Positions 36,011 through 48,352 are shown, counted from the first letter of the stretch. The stretch: 64,000 nt of DNA from Acanthopleura granulata (GCA_016165875.1 JABBOT010000013.1:16622368-16686367); one strand, 5' to 3'. The notes: generated from the letters alone by a model not told the origin. A program made the numbers and translations.

Positions 36011-36975
36011 GTCCGTCATACAGTGAAAGACAGCTAATGACCGAGGGACAGTACTGTTCATTACAAAGATTATAAAATTCTCTCTCGAATGTAAAAAGCT
36101 ATTTGAAATTGTATGACTTCTTTGCTGAATTATCCTCGTTTGAAGTGTGGAGTATTGTGCTGCTGACTGGGGATCTGAAGGCGCCCATGCTTTTAAGATT
36201 GTGAGGAACTGACCAATCAGAGAGCTAGGAGATATCAGCTGTTGATAACCTGTGATGTAAATGTTCTGAGTTGTGTGTCATTGTAACATGTAACAACTGA
36301 GGGACAGGACACTGTTTTGATCTGATGTTTTAATTATAACAAGTACATGTACAACACTGCAAAGCTTTTCCAGACCACTGTATTGTGGCGGGAGTAAGTT
36401 TTTGGATCATTTCATGTTATAAATTTACATCTATACTTAAGTTTCAAAGACAACACTAACAGCTTACTACAGTCTCAGGTGACAAAAGTGTTCCGCACTT
36501 GGACGAATTACGTCACAGCCGAGACAGAATGGCTAGGTTTCATGCTAGTCGATGGAGAACAGTCAAATGTCAGTCTCCGCTGTAGCAGTAGTTGTCAGAA
36601 AAAATGCTTTACTGAAATAAGCATAATATATTATGCAACCTTTTTGGCAAGCTTAACTTAGAACATGCGCTGTCTTTCACTTTAACTTCTCACTGAGGTT
36701 GGCCGCGTCAACTGATGAGAAATCCAGTGCAAAGCCACTTGCGCTGAGCTATTGTGTCAAAGAAAAAAGATGTTCACTCTCAGCTTATTCCAATGAATAT
36801 TTGTTTATAGATGTACGTATATAAGTTTACGAAAACTTTGAAAATCTTTATGCCAGATATTTTGTTTTATAATTATATAGGCCTTGATGAATGAAATGGT
36901 TTTGAATGATACGCTGACGTTTATAAAACTAAATGCTTTCACTATAGGTCATCATTAGAAAATATTTACATGTAT

Positions 36976-37086
36976 CTATTTATTTGATTAGCATTTTACA
37001 CCGTACTCACGGACATTTCACTTTATCTGCCAGCATTATGGTGGGAGGAAACCCACAACCATCGCAGGTTGTTGGCGGACCTTCAC
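36976..37086 (-). mobile_element. SINE-like element, truncated
   Basis: Tail (tatttatttgattagcattt), gccagcattatggtgggagg body, then cgcaggttgttggcggacct. The head is missing. Confidence 0.65.
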
Positions 37087-37768
37087 CATATGTTTGGCCA
37101 TAATAATCACTCACCTTCCGAAAAAAGTTTCTAGTGGGATTTTGATACCTTAAGTTCTTCATTTTTACCTCAATGCTTTTTCTTAACTATCTTTTTCTTT
37201 AGTCAGGCTACAAAAAAATAGCTTCTACCAAACTACATGTACCATATGTTTTTTTCTCTAACAGGATCGGAGACTCCCAACAAAGATTTTTTTTAAAGAT
37301 AGCCCCATTGCTAGTATATATTGCTTGAAGGAACGCTAGCCTTCAAGATGCCTACCTTTGAACAGTTTCATTCCACATGCTGTATGGCTGTCTCTATTTT
37401 TTCCGCCTTTGTTGTTTTAAATAATGCTCAGGTTTTCATCACCGATGGTTGGAAACCTGGTACGTGTATTTTCTGGCTCCGGTTGATCGCTCTTTAAATT
37501 CTTTGAGCTCAAAAAGTCGTCATCATCTGATAAAGTTATGACCAGTTTTTCTTCTACTTCACATCTACAATTCTGCCTTTATTAAATGATAATCCCGTCT
37601 AACTTATCAGTCATGCATTAATTCAGAGATTTACAAATGAGACAGATTATTTTAGCTGGGGCATAAAAGTTTGAACGTTGGATGGAAATATGTTACAGCA
37701 TTACCTCAATTCACAACTGCACGCATGGGCGTCCTTTCTAGGGGTTCATATGCCACTTGTAAACAACT

Positions 37769-37890
37769 ATTTATTTATTTGATCGGTGTTTTACGGAGTA
37801 CTCAAGGCTATTTCACTTATACGACGGGGAACAGCATTACGGTGGGAGGAAACTAGGCAGATCCTGGAGGAAATCCATGACCCTCCGAAC
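37769..37890 (-). mobile_element. SINE-like element, truncated
   Basis: Tail (tatttatttatttgatcggt), gttttacggagtactcaagg and cagcattacggtgggaggaa are present. The 5' half is missing. Confidence 0.65.
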
Positions 37891-38057
37891 ACTTTCACAT
37901 ACTTAGATTAGGGAAATAACTGTAAATGCAAAAATCCTTACAGTAAATCAATCAGTACTGGGCAACATCAAACAACAGTGCCAGGAAGCAAATAAACTCA
38001 AGAATAAATGCACACTTCCAAAACAAGTACATGTATGTCAGAATGAAATGTCATTGA

Positions 38058-38200
38058 GACGTTCCACCTGTGTAGGTGGTGATGCCGGAGCCTGACATTT
38101 ACTGTCAGGGAAATTGACCTTTCGCTACATCACACAAGGCGCAGGTTCAAACCTGGCCACGTACAGGGAATTTGTAGATTCTACCGGCTAGCTCTCACTG
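38058..38200. repeat. Possible second tRNA-derived repeat
   Basis: Contains a B-box-like phrase (gcaggttcaaacctggcc) followed by acgtacagggaatttgtag. A related phrase (cgaatccggccttgaacagg) occurs at about 27723. Only partly supported. Confidence 0.35.
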
Positions 38201-39825
38201 CTAAATGTGGGGCCTTGCAAATAATAAGCTGTCAACAATGTTCGTTTGGGCATTTGTGCGTTTGTCAAAGATTACTTGTGATTCATCAATATGATCACGA
38301 AGGTACATCTGTACATTGCATATTCAAATGTTTGTACATAAGTTGCCAAAAGCAGATGGTTTAATGCACTAATATTTCTATCGCCTCAACCCATGATATT
38401 GATCGCCATCAAAATAAGTGAAAAATTCATGAGTATGGTATTTAACAACAATCATATTGAAATATATTAATCACTGGCATTTTTGTTCATGAAAAGGTCC
38501 TTTATTAAAACTCTATCGGGAGGTCAGATTTTGTGGGAAAACAGCGAAATGTGAAGAAAACAAAAACCACCAGCTGGCACCTATGATCAGATTCTGTCTT
38601 CTCCACTCAATACAAATGGTCTACCCCAGATATTTCCATCAGCATGAAAGAAGTGACCTACAATGTATATTAAGCATGGGTGAAAATACCCTCAATGACC
38701 TGAAATTTTGCCCAATAAAGTAAATTTTTTTTACGCAGATTTATGTCAAAAATATCATCATTGGTACTTACACTTAAATTTCTCCACTGGGATATGATCC
38801 TATCTTCCAAACAAACATTAAAACACCTTCCTAAAGTCAACCCAATTCTCATAATCAGGAAACAAGTTGCCCTGATATATTTGGGCTACCACAGCACAGC
38901 AGACAGGGTACTGCTATTTAAGAACAAAGCATGAGTATTTTGTTTGCAGTCAATATTTATTATTCATTTCTCTCAATATGACCTACATTTTCAAACGCAT
39001 GACCTGAAAATTGTCAGTTCTTTAAAATATCTTTCTTTACTGATCTCACTTTGGTGTGTCCCCCATTACGAACCTGGTGACACTGTACTTGTCCTCAAAA
39101 TTTCCTGGGAAAAAAGTGCATATTAGAGTCAAATAAAGGTTATCAAATATTACTTCTGATGCTAAAATTTACATTTTTCCAGAAAGATATTTTTCTACAT
39201 GTACAAGTACCTTCCAAACAAAAGAAAAAAAAAACAAACAAACAGTCAAACAGGAACAGAACAGAAGCATAAAATGCCTTTCAAAGATGAACAAAACTTC
39301 CAAAATCAGACAAAATGGGTACAGGTAAAATAGTCCTGAACAAAATTTTAGATCTTATAAAGGCTCTCCGTATATTACAATATAAAGTGAATATGCACTT
39401 TAAAATGTATGAACTTAGCAATAAAAAGACTATGTGTGGGTTCTTCCCATGGGTCTCAGTGATTTGGGGAAAACTGATGGATGAGAACAGTGTACATATA
39501 CATGTATGTGTAGCATGAGTAGCCTGGTGTCAGGTCCTGGTGTCATGTCTACTATTATATCTCACTGAGGCAGCACTAGACACACATTCAGGACGACCTC
39601 CTTAAACATGTACAGAATCTACACTGATTGGCTGATCAGCTATGCATGCAGTTTCATAATAATAAGACAACGGCAGAATTTATCAAAAGTTAAAAGCTAA
39701 CCAATGTATTTGTTTTGTATATTTCAGTAAGGTTAAGCTTACAAACAAGTGAAAGAAATATACATGCAGTATATTATGAGGGGATGCGAGTAATAGCACA
39801 GTCTAGTCTTCAATACCACTTCAGT

Positions 39826-39831
39826 TTTATT
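39826..39831 (-). terminator. Candidate poly(A) signal for the N-E-S-T-V-R exon
   Basis: AATAAA on the minus strand, about 160 bases past the stop of the exon ending at 39992. Use is not shown. Confidence 0.45.
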
Positions 39832-39991
39832 TTGTTCATAAATCAAGAAATCCAGAGTTATAAAATTAAGGAGTTACCTCAATTTCGGGTACTCCAAATT
39901 TAATCAGCCAATCAGTCTGTGTTTTGTATCCCTTCAAATAATTAACGAACTAAATAAATAAATGAAGCAGAGACACTCAGCAAACTGTCCT

Positions 39992-40254
39992 CTACCTCCG
40001 TGAGGGTATTGAGGTGACTTCGCTGACATGACAGTTCTGTGCCTTAGCAACCTCCATAAGGCGTTTCTTGAATGTCCTGACTGTGCTCTCGTTGATGTTC
40101 CTGCCCAATATCTTGCTGTAGTGGACGGCTGCCCGCGTGTTGCCGTGTTGGATGGCAAATCGGCCAATCACAGCCCTTTCTTCCCCGGAATAACAGCCTG
40201 GGACTAGTGAGCGAGCTCGCCAGATGATATCCTTGTCATCCTTCACACCGTAGT
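39992..40254 (-). CDS. Alternative terminal exon of gene 3: HTH with N-E-S-T-V-R signature
   Basis: The acceptor in the minus sense (gcagtgtttgttttcag) gives phase 1 entry. It codes for 86 residues plus a stop. It starts DYGVKDDKD and then has a helical region: ERAVIGRFAIQHGNTRAAVH, a short link with YSKILGRNI, and NESTVRTFKKRLMEVAK. The pattern G-[RK]-[FY]-A-x-x-[HN]-G-N-x-x-A-A-x-x-[FY]-S-x-x-[LF]-G-[RK]-x-[LIV]-x-E-S-T-V-R is, from general knowledge, a helix-turn-helix seen in transposon-related invertebrate proteins. I cannot name the family with certainty. Spliced to the constant exons at 56584 and 55505 it gives 340 residues. The terminal exon at 48352 starts with the same DYG residues, and all gene 3 terminal exons share phase and strand. 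Confidence 0.72.
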
Positions 40255-40427
40255 CTGAAAACAAACACTGCAACTTACAACTTCATGCACGACAACACAG
40301 AGAACTGACACCTGCTTTTTAGCGCAAAACGACAAAGGAAGCAGAAAAAAGGAAAAAGGCAACTGAGGCTCTGTGCCTAAACACGCAGCCATAAAATGCT
40401 TTTAATGGAGTACCAAAGATACTCCAG

Positions 40428-40603
40428 TTGATTTATTTATTGATTGGAGTTTTATGCTTTACATTATGCTTTACTTTACTTTACTCAGAATTTTTCACTC
40501 ATAAGAAGACAGAGAGAATTATGGTGTGAGCAAATCAGGAACAGCCTAGGCAAGCTAGGGGAAAACCCATGACCATCTGCAAGTTGCTGGCTGACCTTCC
40601 CAC
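40428..40603 (-). mobile_element. SINE-like element, diverged and truncated
   Basis: Tail (gatttatttattgattggag), then aaaacccatgaccatctgca and gttgctggctgaccttccca. Confidence 0.55.
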
Positions 40604-41489
40604 ATAGAGCAGAAGAATCGACTGACCAACTGATCAGAAAACATGCTGATGCTATGGTGTTCTGGGAATGAATCCCTGCTACATGTATACATATACACAT
40701 ACATGTAGCAGGCATACTTGTAGGCCAGGCATAAGGAGCTAGGAAGCCATGCATGGTGCAGAGGAAAGCAGACCTCAACAAGTATCTGGGAAGCTGAAAG
40801 CTTCACTTGAAGCAGTGAAAGCAAGATTCAAATCTGACCTCTTGTAGGTGTGATACATGTACAAATACATGTATAATTCCTTGTCAGAGAATGCACATAT
40901 CATGTGCCATATTTTGATTAGTGACACTCATAATGATGAAGAGCAAACAAATTTTGGCAAGATTTAATACTGGCCCTATTGATCAAGGGCTTGGGAATAT
41001 CAAACAGTGCAGTGCCACAGAATTACATGCATAATAAACGGAAAGGTGAACCCTAGTAGTACTTCCAGTAATTATAACACACTAATACCAGTGTGTGGTA
41101 CTGTCCTTTTCGTGGTTCTGTCCTTTGTGTGGTACTGTCCAGTGAATAAAATCGGGTATGTACCAAGCTGAACAATACAGCTCCTAAACAAAATTCTTCT
41201 TCAGTATACTGTACATTAAGATCAATATTGCAATCCTTAGATACAGTTACATGTACATGTAGAATTCAGCCTGCTTTCTGGTTTTCATGAGACGGCCTAA
41301 CGCTATTCAAGGATTACACCAATCTTTTTAGACTTTCCTCCTGTTTTCGTCTACATAAGTCTACCTCATCCATGTCAGAATATGTACAGCCATAAATTTA
41401 TTTATTTGATTGGTTTGTAATGCTGCTCTCCAGAACTTTTTACTTCAATATACAGGTTAAAGATGTATGACTGCAGTGTGATGTTTATG

Positions 41490-41612
41490 TTTATTTATTT
41501 AAATCAGCTTTTTATTGGTATTTTACACCACACTCAATAAGAAATCACTTGTACAAAGGCGGCCAGCATTATGGTGGAAAGAAACACAGCAGAGCTCAGA
41601 GGAAACCCAGAG
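41490..41612 (-). mobile_element. SINE-like element, truncated
   Basis: Tail (gtttatttatttaaatcagc), ttttacaccacactcaataa and ggcggccagcattatggtgg. A shorter second fragment lies at 41395-41440. Confidence 0.6.
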
Positions 41613-43091
41613 GTGGTAAGATTTATGGGTGGGGAGTAACAAGTACTCAGAAACCACCCATCATCAAAATTTTTTCAATTTTATTCGACATGAACCCTGA
41701 TACGTTACTGATCCACTGAAAAACACAGCATGATGCAAATGCACGGACACTGTTATCAAATTACAGGACTTGTTGGCCTTCTTCTGTGAATAACATTTAA
41801 CTTTGTCAAAAGCTATGCCAGCTATAACTATGCAATGCCTCAGATTATATTCCACATTCAGTTTTACCTGTAAAATATGCACTTTTGAACTTGTATAAAG
41901 GCCACAAAATGATACTTCTGATGCGAATATTTAACAGGACATGGTCACCCAAATATTAGGTACTTTAGCATTATTCCAGAATGACATGATTACTGGGTAT
42001 TTTTCTCAAGAGGTAAAAGTTACAAGCTTCATGCTAATCCCACCCCCAGTACATTAAGTGAATGTTTAAAAAAAAGTCTGCCAGAATATTTAAATGAGGG
42101 GCTGTCAGTTCAGTGGAACTTCATATAAATATAAATGTGGCTGATGGCACACGTAAGAGAAGGACTTACAGGTTGCTCATAACACAGTCGGCCAAAAAGA
42201 GGCATAAAAGAGAGCTCAGCAGGTTGACAGGCAAGTCTAGAGTTGTAATTGGTGGTCAGTTGTAGCAAAGCAACACTGCTTGATTGGTGGGTGCAAATGT
42301 TCTTGTGGTGGTGTCACAAGATCTCACATGGCCTGCCCTCTTTGTGTTGAATTTGAAGAATGACGCAACTCGTCCAGGCTTGTACAAGCTACACACTCGA
42401 TGAATATTTTTTTATTTTAACATAACTGATTAGTTTCGGAACGAACTTCAAAACTTCATTAAGACGTCACAATCAGAATTTGTCTAAAAATCCAAATTTT
42501 AGGCAACCATGTCTCTCTAAGTTTTCTGGTAAGAAATTAATCTAATTTCACAAAAAAGAACTCTTGATAGATGAATCTAGAGTATAAGTTGGATGAATCT
42601 GGAAAAATGATAACCTTTTAACTGAAATACAGTAGCTTGAGGCGTCTAGTGCACTTTTGCATACATGTGTGTAAATCAAGACATTTCTAATACAATGCAA
42701 GAGCTCCAGAACCAGACACAAGTTGTAAAATTCCAATCATGATGTTTTATATTAAAGCATACAGGTAATATAGTAACCAACTCATGAGCGAACTTGTACC
42801 ACCCTTGAAACTGCATCTGTAGCAGGCTGTTCTGTGCTACAGTATACTTTTACATGTGCATGAACATGTGTACCACATGTGAGCCTCTAAACTCCTAACT
42901 AGTATTATTCTTACAGCCGGAAAGAAAACAAACAGTATTGCACACTAGAGTTTCATGGTCCAGGTCTCATGAAACTCACTTAGCTAAGTAAGTTCAAGCC
43001 CTTAACTAACATACATAGTTAAGGCCTGTTTATATGTAGCTCAAGTATTGTAATTCACGATCACACACTTTTGGACAAGTGACCCAGAAGT

Positions 43092-43097
43092 TTTATT
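43092..43097 (-). terminator. Candidate poly(A) signal for the terminal exon at 44270
   Basis: Minus-strand AATAAA about 670 bases past the stop of that exon. Use is not shown. Confidence 0.3.
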
Positions 43098-43537
43098 CAG
43101 TTTACATACATGTACAACGTACGTGTAGACGTGCATCGAGATTACACTTCATCCCTTTTAACTAATAAGGCAGGTTCACTTCATATTAGATGTTATGAGT
43201 CTGTGATAACGCTCTCCTACAGAGGGACTTCTCTCACAGTATGCTTTCTGGGATGACTTTTAATGACAAATAATGAATGGTTCTACACAGATTTAGCATT
43301 AACAAGGGTTCCTCACATTTACAGATCCATGTAAAATCTGCTTACTGTACAATGATCTTCCAGAGCACACTAGTGCCTTTCAAGTACAGATATGTCCTCA
43401 AACCAAAACAAGCACTGTCGTTGAGCATTCACTGTATGTGTTCAGATGAAAACTTCCTCTCATTTTATAATCACAACCCAATTACATGATGTCAGTACCC
43501 CGGGTCATACATCTGTTCCCTCATGAAACCCAGCATT

Positions 43538-43768
43538 CCAAGTGAATCATTTGTTCCCTTGTAAACCAATAACCCAGAGGCACGATGCCAGTATCCAAGT
43601 GAATCATTTGTTCCCTTGTCAACCAATAACCCAGAGGCACGATGCTAGTATTCCAAGTGAATCATTTGTTCCTTTGCAAACCAATAACCCAGAGGCATGA
43701 TGCTAGTATTCCAAGTGAATCGTTTGTTCCCTCGTAAAACAACAGCCCAGATGAATGAATTCCAGTGC
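43538..43768. repeat. Minisatellite, 57-58 bp unit, about 4 copies
   Basis: The unit starts ccaagtgaatcatttgttcc and contains accaataacccagaggcayg. The array abuts the stop codon of the minus-strand terminal exon, and the exon's last codons (tcatctgtttcctgtt on the plus strand) resemble part of the unit. Confidence 0.85.
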
Positions 43769-43770
43769 AT

Positions 43771-44270
43771 TCATCTGTTTCCTGTTAAGCCACCGGACAG
43801 CTCCAGTTCCTTCAGCTGTCGTTTCCGGTCCTTAAATGCCTGCTGACTTCTGGTGAACACTTCAGAGTACACCAAGGAATGAGGATACCCATACAGCTTG
43901 AGATGTCGCTCAAAACGCTCTCTGAGAAGTCTGATTGAGCCAACTCTGTAGTCTTCTCCCGTAGAGCGTTTAGCCGTCAAGAAAAATTCCACTAGGTAAG
44001 CATCAAGTCTGACAGGGTCGATTTCCTCCATTCTCGTCTTGTCGCCGTGTTGAGTGACCAACCATCGCTCAAATGTGGAAACCGCATAGCGCGTGTTTTT
44101 CAGTGTGGAGTACTGCCCCTCCGACTGCCCAAACTGACGTGGTGACATCACAGTGGTCTCTGCAGATCTACCAGGTAAAGGCGCACCGAGGTCCACTTTT
44201 GAGCCTGTGTCAGAAGTGGGATCTCTTCCCCTTCTTTTGTGTTTGGTTTTGAAGTGACTGCGATCCCACT
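43771..44270 (-). CDS. Alternative terminal exon of gene 3: solo core-binding domain (2)
   Basis: The acceptor (ttctctttgtcag, minus sense) gives phase 1 entry. It codes for 166 residues plus a stop. A basic leader (HFKTKHKRRGRD) could be a nuclear localisation signal. The core-binding domain spans about residues 68-155: AVSTFERWLVTQHGDKTRME, IDPVRLDAYLVEFFLTAKR, GSIRLLRERFERHLKLYGYP, and TRSQQAFKDRKRQLKEL. It lacks the HLYP..P.RL motif of the plus-array exons and has the compact FERWL start of a second subgroup. No catalytic domain follows. With constant exons at 56584 and 55505 the product is 419 residues. Confidence 0.83.
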
Positions 44271-44481
44271 CTGACAAAGAGAAGGAAATCTAGTTGAAGA
44301 ATGTTCAGTTGATGGGGTCTTTGGGAGAAAAGAACAAAAGGAGTGTCAGACTGAAGATCTGAAACATGTCATACATATACAGGTACAGGTAAATCTACAA
44401 GTACTTTTACAGAAACATACACAGTACATGGCTAAAATATTACAGTACATGCAATTAAGACAGTGTACTAGAATGGGGAGT
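44271..44481. other. Intron of gene 3 next to the SINE
   Basis: Polypyrimidine tract and tacatgta-rich sequence only. Confidence 0.4.
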
Positions 44482-44706
44482 GGGGCCTCCGTGGCCTAGT
44501 TGGTTAGCGCCTCTCCCCAATGCAGACACTTTGAATTCAAGCCCAGCTCAGGCTGGACTCCTCTCCGGCCATATGTGGGAAAATCTGCCAGCAACCTGCG
44601 GATGGTCGTGGGTTTCCCTCGGGCTATCTCCGGTTTCCTCCCACCATAGTGCTAGTCATATAAGAGAAACACTCTTAAGTATTGCACAAAACATCAATGA
44701 AATAAA
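44482..44706 (+). mobile_element. SINE-like element with the best preserved head
   Basis: The head gcctccgtggcctagttggt, followed by tagcgcc, is the cleanest tRNA-like start in the window. The body (ggatggtcgtgggtttccct) and an A-rich tail follow. Confidence 0.8.
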
Positions 44707-45299
44707 CACAAAAAAAGAGAAACAAAGTAATTAAGATTTACATATGACATAAACTGACATTATTCAGATGTCTCTCTAAGTATACAAATACATGTACAAT
44801 GAACATGAACTGTACATGTAAGGTGAACATTGCTGTATTTGATCTAAACAATTTGTCCGCAGAAAGCACATTTTTAGAGGCACACAAAGATCATAAGATA
44901 TTGCTTATGATGCTGAAAATGAGATTTCCCTGGCAGGATATCATTCCACAAACTAACCTTACGTTAATAAATGCAAACAAACATTTCTAAGGCCAACAGA
45001 AATCTCACAATCAGGTAAAAATGAGTAAGTTCATTTGAAATTTTAGGTCAGCAAGACTGTACTAGTACCTACACGAATGCTACAATGTTCCCCAGCCTTA
45101 ACTGCACTGGTCCCATGGTTCAACAGTGTGGTCACAAACAGGTACAGAAATGTTCTAAAGTACATGATACACATATATGTACAAGACTATACACGAACAT
45201 GCATTAAATCTTTTCACGTGGAAAATGGGTCAATCGTACGCAATTCATCCAATCAACCAGTTCATCTGAAATGCTGGATGGCTGTACCACTGTTATAAT

Positions 45300-45836
45300 T
45301 ATTTGTTCATTTGATTGGAGTTCTATGATGTACATGCACTCAATAATATGTGTACTTCCCTTCTTAATAATGCCGGCGGTCAGTATTACGGTGGGATAAA
45401 GTGTATGGTGTATGTTTATTTTCTGTTTATTTTGATTGGTGTTATACACCGTACTCAAGAATATTTCACTTATATGACGACGGCCAGCATTATGGTGACA
45501 GGAAGCCGAGCAGAGCCCAGGGGGAAACCCACGACCATCCGCAGGTTGCTGGCAGACCTTCCCACTTACAGTCAGAGAGGAAGCCAGCATGAGCTGGACT
45601 TGAACTCACAGTGACTGCATTGGTGGGAGGCTTCGTGTCATTGTGCTGCAATAGCGCACTAACCAACTGAGCCACAGATGCCCCCTATGGTGTATGTAAC
45701 TTCCCACATACATGTATGGCTCAAGAGGGAGCGTGCACCAGCTGCACTTGAACTCACACTGAAATCACAGGTGGGAGGCTCCTGTGTCATTATGCTGCTC
45801 TAGCATGTTAACTCCTGGGCCACACAGGCCCCTACT
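45300..45836 (-). mobile_element. Older SINE-like element split by a younger copy
   Basis: The tail side at 45300-45404 (catttgattggagttctatg, then cagtattacggtggga) and the head side at 45698-45836 (gtgggaggctcctgtgtcat, then gggccacacaggcccc) belong to one reverse-oriented element. It is interrupted by the copy at 45416-45685. Confidence 0.75.
45416..45685 (-). mobile_element. Younger SINE-like element with perfect target duplication
   Basis: A complete reverse-oriented copy flanked by identical 12-bp direct repeats tatggtgtatgt at 45404-45415 and 45686-45697. This is the mark of target-primed insertion. Confidence 0.85.
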
Positions 45837-46425
45837 GCTAATGGGTGACTAGCTATACATGTAAGCGTGAGAGTGAACTTTACAGTCACTACCCCTGTGA
45901 CACTTGACCAGGTAAAGGTAAATGTCCAGCTGGAATGTGTAGCTCTGTTTCAAAGGTTCTCAAAGGAAAAGTTCTCAAGTACATGTCATTCTACTATGGA
46001 GAACAGCCCTATGTACATACATTTATGTTCATCTGTGGCTACTTGTGAAAAGCATCACAAGACTTCCACTAGACATTGTGAACATATTTATTATGCTCAT
46101 TGGAACAGCCTGAGCAAGGCAAACCTCAACATGCAAGTCGGAAGCATCATCACACCTTCACATGTGCAAGACATATCTCCTGACTTAAAGCTACGTGTTT
46201 ATACCTTGACTCAAACTTGTGACCTCATTGGTCAACATGGTCAATCAGGAGTGAACATTACACCTGTATACAGCACCTGCATGTAACATGTCCTGTTGTG
46301 TTCATGCAATGAGGTATTACATGAACTTACTGTGAGACTGATGACCTGAATGTGACAACGCAAATTATGATATGGTTCTTCATCTGACATTTTCTTAGTC
46401 ATGAATACATACAACATGTCCAAAC

Positions 46426-46490
46426 TCCAGTAACACACATCCAGTAACACAGATCCAGTAACACACATCCAGTAACACACATCCAGTACA
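46426..46490. repeat. Tandem repeat, 14-bp unit, about 4.5 copies
   Basis: Unit tccagtaacacaca, with one variant base in a copy. Confidence 0.85.
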
Positions 46491-46783
46491 CATACGGTGA
46501 AGGACAAAAAATCTCTCCTCAAAAATTGCAAATTTCATGTATTTACATGGAGAATATGTTATCTTGCATGTGACAAAATACTAATCTTCACTGGATAGTA
46601 ATCATCAATGGAAGACACATATATTTCTAAAACAATGAAACAATGAGACTGTCAATAACATTATGCAATAGTTCCCAGATCACAGTGTAGCAATTTGACA
46701 CATGATAGGAAATTACTTTTGTCTTTGAAGAAACTGGTTTTAGCTAAGTTTTGAGGGTCTTTCCAGGATAAATTTTTTACAAG

Positions 46784-46857
46784 GTTACTGAGTGACAGGA
46801 TACGAAACTATGAGAATTACCGACCCCATATAGTTTCATATCCTGTCACTCAGTAAC
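46784..46857. repeat. Inverted repeat, 28-bp arms
   Basis: Arms 46784-46811 (gttactgagtgacaggatac...) and 46830-46857 (...gtatcctgtcactcag-like) pair with one mismatch around an 18-base loop. Confidence 0.85.
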
Positions 46858-47525
46858 TTGATAACTAAAAATACCAGTACCAGATACATATACATGTATA
46901 CATACACCTTCTTCATAAAATACACATAAGAGCAATCATAATGTAGTGTTTTTCTACTTGAGGCAACTATGCCACTGACCATGATCATAAAAAAGGGTGT
47001 TGGACACTAATTGTTGAAAGCATTCCTTTTTTTGGGAGTATGGTTGTTTATAGTGTTTTTGCTTAAGCCTTGAAAACACTACAACAGTCTTCACTTAGGA
47101 TGAATCAGAAATGTGCAGTATTTGGTTTACATGTACATGCACCTACCATAAACTTGCTTTAAAACATTGCTCCGGGGAAAGGTCTTCAGAAACCGAATGC
47201 AGCTGGAATTATCCATCACGGTTTCACAGTACTGTACCTCAATACCAAACAGAGCCCTCAATCACATATGTTTTGCCTCTAGCACATTCTTGCAACAAGC
47301 AATGTTCTCATGAAGTTTTGTTCCATACCACTGAGGATGCCGGAATTCTGATCGAAGTTTAGGATGCCTCTGTTGTAAGTTTTTCCAGTAACAAGCAAAC
47401 TTCTGATGGAAAACATCACTGACAAATCTTGGAACTTATTTCCAAAAATATTTCCTTTGCCTCTGTTGACAAGTTTTCATCCAACAGGCAAAATGCTGAT
47501 GATGTTATCACTGATAATACCACGG

Positions 47526-47531
47526 TTTATT
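47526..47531 (-). terminator. Candidate poly(A) signal for the terminal exon at 48352
   Basis: Minus-strand AATAAA about 430 bases past the stop. Use is not shown. Confidence 0.35.
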
Positions 47532-47963
47532 GTACCTCTGTAGGAGAGTTATCTAGAAACAAATTTCCAAACTCCTGATTAAGTCTCGGCTTAACTGATA
47601 TACAGTTAACATTTCATCTCTTTTAAGTTCTTCTTGCAACAAGAAAATTTTGACGACAGGGCTGGAATTTTGCCTCTGTTGAAAATTGTTCATGCCACAA
47701 ACAAACTCCAGATACACAGTTTCACTTGGTAAAGTTGGAATTTTGTGGTAGATTTACTGACAGCTTCTCCAATGAGAAGCAAAGTCCTGATGTTGTTACC
47801 ATCCACAAAACAATGCAGGAATTTTTTATCATGGCTCATGGTACCTTCCTTGAAAAGCCTTTAGTGTTAACTCTGGCAAACTGTGGAGACTTAATTTCTC
47901 CCAAAAGAAACAAATTCCTGAAGATGTTTACTACCAAGAACAAATCACCACTGAAGTTTCTCA

Positions 47964-48352
47964 TCACAGCTTTCGGTACCTTCTTTGAAAAGCCTGCTGA
48001 CTTTGAGCAAACTGTGGGGATTTCAGTATAGAGCATGAATAACCATGAATTCTCAGATGACGCTCCAAAAATGACCGTAACGTAGCTAGAGTTTTCCTCT
48101 GATATTCCTCCCCGTTAGCTTTCTTGATAGTGGAAAAAAAGTCTGCCATGTATCCATCCAAAATGTCTGCCGGGATCTCGTGCATTGATGTTTGTCCCTC
48201 ACGTCCAGTTTCCCGCAACCATCGCTCAAACATTGCTGCTGCATTCGTCGTGTTACGTATGGTAAACTTCGGCACAGCAGAAGGCGCCATTGCATCTGTT
48301 GAGGACTTCAAAGACTGATCAATCCAATAACTGGAAAGAGGTATCCCATAAT
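47964..48352 (-). CDS. Alternative terminal exon of gene 3: solo core-binding domain (1)
   Basis: The acceptor (ttttcccttgtag, minus sense) gives phase 1 entry. It codes for 128 residues plus a stop. It starts DYGIPLSSYW, then a short linker. The core-binding domain follows from about residue 33: IRNTTNAAAMFERWLRETG, IPADILDGYMADFFSTIKK, LATLRSFLERHLRIHGYS, and AQSQQAFQRRYRKL, where the protein ends. It is the nearest terminal exon to constant exon B (about 6.5 kb) and among the shortest core-binding modules. It shares the compact FERWL form with the exon at 44270. Spliced with exons A and B it gives 382 residues. The recombinase catalytic part is absent. Confidence 0.82.

Larger units (their letters stand above)
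36011..39825. other. Intergenic stretch with SINE fragments
   Basis: No supported gene. It carries SINE fragments at 36976-37086 and 37769-37890 and a tRNA-headed-looking repeat at 38058-38200. Confidence 0.45.
40255..43091. other. Intron/intergenic stretch with SINE fragments
   Basis: Contains diverged reverse SINE fragments at 40428-40603, 41395-41440 and 41490-41612. No further exon recognised. Confidence 0.45.
45837..47525. other. Intron/intergenic stretch with short repeats
   Basis: Holds a 14-bp tandem repeat near 46426-46490 and a 28-bp imperfect palindrome at 46784-46857. No gene supported. Confidence 0.45.

Noticed and set aside
45867..46286. Open plus-strand frame of 139 residues
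   Set aside because: No recognisable domain, no splice context, and composition like the neighbouring non-coding DNA.
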